A stretch of DNA of 28,226 nucleotides from Planctomycetales bacterium (GTDB taxonomy: Bacteria; Planctomycetota; Phycisphaerae; SM23-33). The notes under the pieces were generated by a model. That model saw nothing but the letters and a program-made list of their open reading frames with translations, did no database searches and was not told the origin of the DNA. Below, in pieces: positions 23,386 through 28,226 of the stretch (position 1 is its first letter; each line of letters opens with the position of its first letter). Position numbers and translations under genes: made by a program. The stretch covers positions 1 to 28,226 of the forward strand of contig JAUVIQ010000009.1 in NCBI GenBank assembly GCA_030592655.1, written 5' to 3'.

Positions 23386-23985
23386 TTAGACTTTCAGAGC
23401 GTCGCGCAACTGGTTGAGGAAGCCCTGGAGGAGTTTCGCCGGTATCTCGTCCAGCGCCGGTTCGATGGCCTTTCCGGAGATGAAATCTCTCACTGCCGTT
23501 GTGGCTGAATGAGGAAATCTCTGCAACCTCGCCAAGTGGTCTTCCGCCTGTTCAAGTTTACTGTTGGACAGGCTCATGCAGTAGTTGACCACAAGATGGT
23601 AGAGGTCTTCGGCGCTGACTTCGTCGCGGTGCTCCAGTGGTACAGACGTCGCTTCGCCGGTATCCATTGCGGCAGTAAGGACCCGTTCCTGACTCCGCTC
23701 ATCCTGGCTTTGTTGTTCGGCTTCGGTGTCCTCGGGCGCAAGAGGGATAAGATCGTCGTCTGCGACCGGTGCGTCAATAAGGACCCGTTCCTGACTCCGC
23801 TCATCCTGGCTTTGTTGTTCGGTTTCGGTGTCCTCGGGCGCAAGAGGGACAAGATCGTCGTCTGCGACCGGTGTGGGGATGTAATTGGACTGTTTGCAGT
23901 AGGGACACTTTCCACGCTTGCCTCCTGTATAATCGGGAGCCTCGATCTTCTTTCCGCAGTGTTCACACTTGAATGTTATAGTCAT
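23386..23985 (-). CDS. Zinc-ribbon protein with duplicated acidic linker
   Basis: A 199-residue protein. The N-terminus is a zinc ribbon with two CxxC pairs (CEHCGKK and CPYCKQS, residues 7-31). An acidic, glutamine-rich linker made of two nearly identical 34-residue units follows, each starting PVADDDL. The C-terminal 85 residues are helical. Function is unknown; similar ribbon-led proteins are common in planctomycetes. AGGGGA precedes the ATG, which lies 2 nt after the yjbQ-like stop (TAG-AC-ATG), so the two are coupled. Confidence 0.78.
   Translation of the reverse strand: MTITFKCEHCGKKIEAPDYTGGKRGKCPYCKQSNYIPTPVADDDLVPLAPEDTETEQQSQDERSQERVLIDAPVADDDLIPLAPEDTEAEQQSQDERSQERVLTAAMDTGEATSVPLEHRDEVSAEDLYHLVVNYCMSLSNSKLEQAEDHLARLQRFPHSATTAVRDFISGKAIEPALDEIPAKLLQGFLNQLRDALKV
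23676..23874. repeat. 102-bp tandem duplication inside the zinc-ribbon gene
   Basis: Two copies (23676-23772 and 23778-23874), offset by exactly 102 bp (34 codons), differ at only a few positions. The duplication keeps the frame and lengthens the acidic linker. The high identity suggests it is recent or kept uniform. Confidence 0.92.
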
Positions 23986-23987
23986 GT

Positions 23988-24401
23988 CTATTCCCCTATC
24001 GCTTTAATTACCAGCCGTTTGGGCCGCCGGCCGTCGAACTCGGCGTAGAATATCTGCTGCCATGGGCCGAGGTCCAGCCTGCCTTCGGTTATCGGAACAA
24101 TCACCTCGTGATGAACCAGAAGATTTTTCAGATGCGAATCGCCGTTGGTCTCGCCGGTGCGATGATGGCGATAATCCTTCCGAAAAGGAGCCAGGCCCTC
24201 AAGCCAATCGTCAATATCGGCCAACAAACCGCTCTCGGCGTCGTTGACGAAGACGCCGGCAGTAATGTGCATAGCCGAAACGAGCACCATCCCCTCGGCA
24301 ATTCCCGACTCAACCACCACCTCGGCGACACGGCTGGTGATATTGATGTACTCGCGATGCTTCTTCGTATCAAAGGTGAGGTACTCTGTTTTCGATTTCA
24401 T
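23988..24401 (-). CDS. YjbQ / UPF0047 family protein
   Basis: A 137-residue protein of the YjbQ family, some members of which show thiamine-phosphate synthase side activity. The conserved blocks are 'MHITAGVFVNDAESGL', 'RHHRTGETNGDSHLK' and 'GRLDLGPWQQIFYAEFDG'. The length is normal for the family. It is the first gene of a two-gene unit with the zinc-ribbon gene and divergent from the radical SAM gene, 57 nt away. Confidence 0.9.
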   Translation of the reverse strand: MKSKTEYLTFDTKKHREYINITSRVAEVVVESGIAEGMVLVSAMHITAGVFVNDAESGLLADIDDWLEGLAPFRKDYRHHRTGETNGDSHLKNLLVHHEVIVPITEGRLDLGPWQQIFYAEFDGRRPKRLVIKAIGE

Positions 24402-24412
24402 CGCCTGGCCCT

Positions 24413-24440
24413 TTCACTCAGACTCTGCAAGTTCTATCAT
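24413..24440 (+). promoter_or_regulatory. Possible promoter for the radical SAM gene
   Basis: TTCACT (24413-24418), a 16-nt spacer and TATCAT (24435-24440) end 18 nt before the start codon. The leader would be short and the -35 match is moderate. Confidence 0.3.
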
Positions 24441-24458
24441 AACAGCGTGAAGAAGCCT

Positions 24459-26237
24459 ATGCGAAATCTTTCCGAAACAATCAGCGCTCGTCTGCTGGGG
24501 CGTGTTCGTCAGCCGGCGCAGTATGTGGGTCTGGAGACGAACGCCCGACGCCCAGACGTCGATGCCGCCGAGGTAACGGTCGCGCTGGCCTACCCGGACG
24601 CCTACACACTGGGAATCGGACACCTCGGCAACCAGGTGCTTTACAACGTCGCCAATGACCTTCCCGGCGTGGCCTGCGACCGGACCTACTGCCCCATGCC
24701 TGACGCCGAAGAGGTAATGCGAGCGGAAAAAATCCCGCTTTTCGGATGGGAAAGCCGACGGGCATTGTCCGATTTCGACATCATCGGTTTCTCGCTGACC
24801 AACGAAGGATGTGCGACGAACGTGCTGACCATGTTGGACCTTGCGGGTATTCCGCTTCGCTCCGCAGACCGCAGCGACGACGATCCGATAATCATCGCCG
24901 GAGACACAATGGCTGACGCGCCCGAACCGATGGCGCCGTTCATCGACCTGTTCTGCATCGGCGACGGTGAGGAAACGCTCACTGCCCTGATAGAATTGGT
25001 GCGACAAAGCAATCGCAACGAGGCCGGCAGGGATGAAACTATCCTCCAGGCGGGGCGGACTATTCCGGCTGTCTATGCTCCCTGTTTTTATCAGCCCGCT
25101 TACAGCGACGACGGTACGCTCGCCGCACTTGAGCCGACGGTCGCCGGCCTGCCGAGGCGAATCGCCCGCGCACGCCTTGCGAAACTGTCGGACTCACCGG
25201 CGATAACCGCTCCGCTGGTTCCGCTGTCCGAATCCGTTCACGACCGCATCACCATCGAGATTATGCGAGGCTGTCCGCATGGCTGCCGGTTCTGCCAGGT
25301 CGGCGGGACGCGAAAACCCGTGCGATGGCGATCCGTTGAGGAAATCCTCGACATTGCCCGCCGGGCTGTCGATGCCACAGGCTACCGCGAAATCTCGCTG
25401 CTGAGCCTCTCGACGAGCGACTATCCGCAATTCGGCGAACTGATTGGCCGCATGAACGCCGAATTTACCCCGCGTAACGTCTCGATTTCCCTGCCGTCGT
25501 TGCGTGTTGACAGTCAACTGGCTGTGATACCGAAACTGACCAGCAAAGTCCGTAAGGGCGGCCTGACCATCGCCGCCGAAGCCGGGAGCGAACGCCTCCG
25601 CCGGGCAATCCGCAAGAACATCACCGACGAAGCCATGCTCGACGGCGTTCGCGCTGCCTGGAGCGCGGGCTTTCGCAGCGTGAAGGTTTATTTCCTCGCG
25701 GGACTTCCGGGCGAGGCCGAAGCCGACATCGACGCGATCTTCAGCCTTTGCCGCCGGTTGTCGGACACGCGCCGCGAAGTCGATGGGCATCGCGGAAATA
25801 TCAATGCCGCCATTTCCTGGCTGGTGCCGCGCCCGCACACGCCGATGCAGTTTTCCGCCATGCGCGATGCGGAGTATTTCTGGCTCGTCCGCAATCGCCT
25901 GCGCGGTTTGGCCCGGCGGTCGCCTGTGCAGTTCAAATTCCACCGCATCGAGCGAAGCATCCTTGAGACGGTAATCGCCCGTGGCGACCGGCGGGTGGCT
26001 GACGCCATCGAGGCTGCCTGGCGAAACGGGGCGCGATTCGACGCGTGGAGCGAGCATTTCGATTACGAAAAATGGGAGCGGGCATTCGAGCAAACCGGCA
26101 TCGATCCCGATTTCTACGCCCACCGCGAAAGGCCGGTCGATGAATTGCTGCCCTGGGACCACATCGACTCAGGCCGATCGCGCGAAACACTCCAAACCGA
26201 ACGCGAGAAGATGTTGGAAGCCCTCGTTTCGAAATAA
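24459..26237 (+). CDS. TIGR03960-type B12-binding-domain radical SAM protein
   Basis: A 592-residue protein. The N-terminal third resembles a degenerate cobalamin-binding domain ('VALAYPDAYTLGIGHLGNQVLYN', 'DIIGFSLTNE', 'IIAGDTMADAPEPMAPF'). A radical SAM core follows with the [4Fe-4S] cysteines C272, C276 and C279 in RGCPHGCRFCQ. The classical B12 motif DxHxxG is not seen. The pattern fits the TIGR03960 family, of unknown function and often next to or fused with a DUF2344/TIGR03936 partner and near ribonuclease G; neither is visible here. ATG 24459 is preferred over the long upstream extension, which overlaps the yjbQ-like gene in antisense and lacks homology. Confidence 0.87.
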   Translation: MRNLSETISARLLGRVRQPAQYVGLETNARRPDVDAAEVTVALAYPDAYTLGIGHLGNQVLYNVANDLPGVACDRTYCPMPDAEEVMRAEKIPLFGWESRRALSDFDIIGFSLTNEGCATNVLTMLDLAGIPLRSADRSDDDPIIIAGDTMADAPEPMAPFIDLFCIGDGEETLTALIELVRQSNRNEAGRDETILQAGRTIPAVYAPCFYQPAYSDDGTLAALEPTVAGLPRRIARARLAKLSDSPAITAPLVPLSESVHDRITIEIMRGCPHGCRFCQVGGTRKPVRWRSVEEILDIARRAVDATGYREISLLSLSTSDYPQFGELIGRMNAEFTPRNVSISLPSLRVDSQLAVIPKLTSKVRKGGLTIAAEAGSERLRRAIRKNITDEAMLDGVRAAWSAGFRSVKVYFLAGLPGEAEADIDAIFSLCRRLSDTRREVDGHRGNINAAISWLVPRPHTPMQFSAMRDAEYFWLVRNRLRGLARRSPVQFKFHRIERSILETVIARGDRRVADAIEAAWRNGARFDAWSEHFDYEKWERAFEQTGIDPDFYAHRERPVDELLPWDHIDSGRSRETLQTEREKMLEALVSK

Positions 26238-26265
26238 TTGACGGGAGTTAACGTGAGTGTATAAT
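26238..26265 (+). promoter_or_regulatory. Near-consensus promoter for the aspartic protease gene
   Basis: TTGACG (26238-26243), a 16-nt spacer and a perfect TATAAT (26260-26265) start directly after the stop codon of the radical SAM gene. The leader would be about 28 nt. This is among the best promoter matches in the window. Confidence 0.65.
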
Positions 26266-26299
26266 AGATTGCGGGAACGAAAGAAAGTGGGTGATTTAC

Positions 26300-26662
26300 A
26301 TGGGCGCAACGCACGTTACAATCAGTGTCTCAAATCTGGAGAAGAAGGGCGAACCTTTCGAGGCGGAATTCCTCGTCGATACGGGAGCCCTTGACTGCAT
26401 GGGGCCTAAAGACCGCCTCCTCGAAGCGGGTATCAAGCCGGAGGGGAAAAGGGTCTATGAATTGGCCAACGGTGAACCCGTAGAGTATGAGTATGGTTTC
26501 GCCAGGTTTTCGTTTATGGGCAACGAGGCGGTTGCCCGCATCATTTTCGGCCCGGCGGGCATCGAGCCACTCCTCGGCGTGGTGGCGTTGGAAGACGCCG
26601 GTATCTTGGTCGATCCTGTTTCGAACACGCTCAAACACCTCCCCGCCAGACCGTTGAAGTAA
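26300..26662 (+). CDS. Retropepsin-like (clan AA) aspartic protease
   Basis: A 120-residue single-domain protein with the catalytic DTG triplet (FLVDTGAL, Asp27). The C-terminal block 'LLGVVALEDAGILVDP' is typical of small bacterial clan AA proteases. At this size it must dimerise to form an active site. ATG 26300 fits the usual 'MG.T.V.V.V' opening of the family; a GTG three codons upstream is an alternative. There is no signal peptide, so it is cytoplasmic. Targets are unknown. A hairpin directly follows the stop codon. Confidence 0.85.
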   Translation: MGATHVTISVSNLEKKGEPFEAEFLVDTGALDCMGPKDRLLEAGIKPEGKRVYELANGEPVEYEYGFARFSFMGNEAVARIIFGPAGIEPLLGVVALEDAGILVDPVSNTLKHLPARPLK

Positions 26663-26679
26663 AGGGGCAAACCCCTTTT
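26661..26679 (+). terminator. Small hairpin after the aspartic protease gene
   Basis: AAAGGGG and CCCCTTT pair around a CAAA loop, followed by one more T. The hairpin overlaps the last bases of the stop codon. The stem is short and the T-run poor, so it may only be a weak terminator. Confidence 0.4.
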
Positions 26680-26696
26680 CATACGCGGTATAACAC

Positions 26697-26996
26697 ATGT
26701 TCGAAAACGTTATCGACAATCTCATTCGGTACGGGAACATCTTTGAAGGATTCTTCTGGATTGCTATCGGCGTGTGTTTTATCGCTTCGTTGTTGAAACC
26801 GGGACGCCGCAGGTCCAAAATCATCGCGGCGGCGAATTTCACAGTGTTCGGCTGCTCGGATTTTGTGGAATTCCACACCGGAGCGTGGTGGCAGCCGACT
26901 TGGCTGTTGCTATGGAAGGGACTTTGTATAACTGTGATGCTCTTGCAGTTCGTATTTTACCTTCGGGCAAAGTCAAAGTCCGCATCATCCGCCTAA
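26697..26996 (+). CDS. Small membrane protein of unknown function
   Basis: A 99-residue protein with about three hydrophobic segments (residues 17-33, 41-52 and 69-87) and a basic loop GRRRSK between the first two. No clear ribosome site precedes the ATG, and I recognise no family. Its last 12 bases overlap the convergent gatB gene. The regular hydrophobic pattern supports a real gene, but the evidence is modest. Confidence 0.6.
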   Translation: MFENVIDNLIRYGNIFEGFFWIAIGVCFIASLLKPGRRRSKIIAAANFTVFGCSDFVEFHTGAWWQPTWLLLWKGLCITVMLLQFVFYLRAKSKSASSA

Positions 26997-28226
26997 TTTT
27001 TCCTGTAGGAGTTTTTGGACCTCTGCCGGTGTGGCTGCGCCTCGGGAGAGTTGCATTACCTGGCCGGTCAGGAAGCCGAAGGCCTTTTTCTGCTTTTTGC
27101 CGCCGGCATGGACGTCCTCGACGGCTTGGGGGTTTTTCGCGATTGCCTGGTTCACCCATTCGGCTATCTGTCCGGCATCGGAGACAGCCAGAAGACCTTC
27201 CGACTCGGCAATCTTTGCGGGCGTGTCGCCGGTTTCGACCATCTTTACGAAGATTTTGTCGGCGGCTGTGGCGTTGATCTCGCCGCCGGCGAGCATTTTG
27301 GCAAGTTCGGCCAGTTGCTCGGCTGCGATGCCGATTTCGGCGATAGCACAGCCTTGCTCGTTGGCAATGGCAGCGCCCCGGCCCAGCAGCAGATTTACGC
27401 ATCGTTTGGCATCGGCTCCGGCAGCGACGGCTGAATCCAGCAAATCGCCCGTCGGCGCATCGAGCGTTAGCGCATCTGCCTGTTTTTCGGTGAGACTGTA
27501 CTCGGCCAGGTATCGGGTCTTTCGGGCGATTGGCAATTCGCCAATCTCGGAGGCGATTCGCTCCCGCTGGGCGTCATCGACGACTACCGGCGCGAGGTCC
27601 GGCTCGGGGAAGTAGCGATAATCGTGGGCCTCCTCCTTGCCACGCTGAAACTCGCAGGCGTTCAGATCGTCGCGGAAACCCCAGTTCTGCTTGCCCACAT
27701 CAGCCAGCGACCAGGCTTGGCCTTTTTCGGTAATTTGGGCCTGATGGTAGTCAATCACCCACTGGCACGTCCGCTCCAGTGCGCGGAAACTGTTGAGGTT
27801 TTTGACCTCGAAGATGGGCGTGAAGTAGCCTGCGGACTCGTCGAAAATTTTCTTCGGGTCGCCGACCCACAGGGATATATTTGGCTCGAAGCGCATCTGC
27901 CCCATTTCCATATTGGCGTGCGAAACGCCAAGCCAGCGGACCATCCTGTGCATCGAACGCGCGAATGACATGACCTCTTCGACGCTGCGGAGGTCCGGCT
28001 CGGGGAAGTAACGATAATCGTGGGCCTCTTCTTTGCCCCGCTGAAACTCGCAGGCGTTCAGGTCGTCGCGAAACCCCCAGTTCTGCTTGCCCACGTCGGC
28101 CAGCGACCAGCCCCGGCCCTTCTCGGCGATCCGGGCCTGATGATAGTCAATCACCCACTGGCAGGTCCGCTCAAGCGAGCGGAAACTGTTGAGGTTTTTG
28201 ACCTCGAAGATGGGCGTGAAGTAGCC
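26985..28226 (-). CDS. gatB: Asp/Glu-tRNA amidotransferase subunit B, 3' part, with duplicated core
   Basis: The 413 C-terminal residues of GatB, which positions misacylated Glu-tRNA(Gln) or Asp-tRNA(Asn) for transamidation; the 5' part lies beyond the right edge. Core blocks are 'RSVEEVMSFARSMHRMVRWLGVS', 'FEVKNLNSFR' and 'KEEAHDYRYFPEPDL'. A complete C-terminal helical/YqeY tail follows and ends KLLQEKLGG. Unusually, the block from 'GYFTPIFEVKNLNSFR' to 'YFPEPDL' occurs twice with a 132-codon offset, and the first copy runs straight into RSVEEVM. A normal GatB has this block once. The frame stays open throughout. It could be a real internal duplication or a join of two strain variants at a contig end. 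Confidence 0.88.
   Translation of the reverse strand, partial: GYFTPIFEVKNLNSFRSLERTCQWVIDYHQARIAEKGRGWSLADVGKQNWGFRDDLNACEFQRGKEEAHDYRYFPEPDLRSVEEVMSFARSMHRMVRWLGVSHANMEMGQMRFEPNISLWVGDPKKIFDESAGYFTPIFEVKNLNSFRALERTCQWVIDYHQAQITEKGQAWSLADVGKQNWGFRDDLNACEFQRGKEEAHDYRYFPEPDLAPVVVDDAQRERIASEIGELPIARKTRYLAEYSLTEKQADALTLDAPTGDLLDSAVAAGADAKRCVNLLLGRGAAIANEQGCAIAEIGIAAEQLAELAKMLAGGEINATAADKIFVKMVETGDTPAKIAESEGLLAVSDAGQIAEWVNQAIAKNPQAVEDVHAGGKKQKKAFGFLTGQVMQLSRGAATPAEVQKLLQEKLGG
27595..28226. repeat. gatB: 396-bp-offset direct repeat within gatB
   Basis: Bases 27595-27830 and 27991-28226 match with about 23 differences in 236 (hand count, roughly 90% identity), most of them silent in the protein. 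The second copy is cut by the window end. The 160 bp between the copies appear once. Confidence 0.9.

Noticed and set aside
24108..24458. Upstream extension of the radical SAM protein
   Set aside because: It would be antisense to the well-conserved yjbQ-like gene and adds no recognisable domain; ATG 24459 fits the family start.
25194..26162. Long minus-strand frame (322 codons)
   Set aside because: Antisense to the radical SAM gene, whose cysteine motif shows the true coding strand.

Overview
The window looks like chromosomal DNA from an uncultivated planctomycete, most plausibly a member of the class Phycisphaerae. The supporting signs are a PEP-CTERM protein, an AroD-AroE fusion, a GldA/GldF/GldG-type ABC system next to a DUF4340 protein, Thr-Thr-Arg-Pro linkers in exported proteins, and a GatB-dependent tRNA amidation pathway. 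This placement is inferred from gene content; I see no rRNA, tRNA, CRISPR array, transposase or phage gene. Both ends cut through genes, so the window may be a whole metagenomic contig.

Region 1 (1-12834) starts with the 5' end of an isocitrate/isopropylmalate dehydrogenase gene. A two-armed envelope cluster follows, fired from a divergent promoter region at 7324-7467. The left arm (minus strand) is gldA-like ATPase, gldF-like permease, gldG-like auxiliary protein, then a secreted beta-propeller protein. The right arm (plus strand) is a secreted S55 (SpoIVB-type) serine protease, a membrane-anchored protein with about five DUF4340 repeats, and a small very basic exported protein. Most joints between these genes carry short tandem repeat arrays (7-mers or roughly 9-mers). 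Four of the stop codons lie inside or directly at the start of an array.

Region 2 (12853-16530, plus strand) is metabolic: a fused 3-dehydroquinate dehydratase/shikimate dehydrogenase, an overlapping nitrilase-family hydrolase, and argininosuccinate synthase. Region 3 (16572-21062, minus strand) reads GAF/HD-GYP phosphodiesterase, methionyl-tRNA formyltransferase, a methyltransferase, thioredoxin, NAD(P)H-hydrate epimerase and a small anchored protein. A strong sigma-70-like promoter sits in front of trxA.

Region 4 (21128-28226) holds truB behind a repeat array, a PEP-CTERM phytase-like propeller protein, a YjbQ plus zinc-ribbon pair, a TIGR03960-type B12/radical SAM protein, a small retropepsin-like protease, a small membrane protein and the 3' part of gatB. 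The gatB piece contains an unusual tandem duplication of about 132 codons through its catalytic core, which is either a real fusion or an assembly chimera.

The points most worth a second look are the divergent Gld/S55/DUF4340 cluster with its repeat arrays at stop codons, the rearranged motif order of the S55 protease, the duplicated GatB core, and two start sites folded into possible Shine-Dalgarno hairpins.
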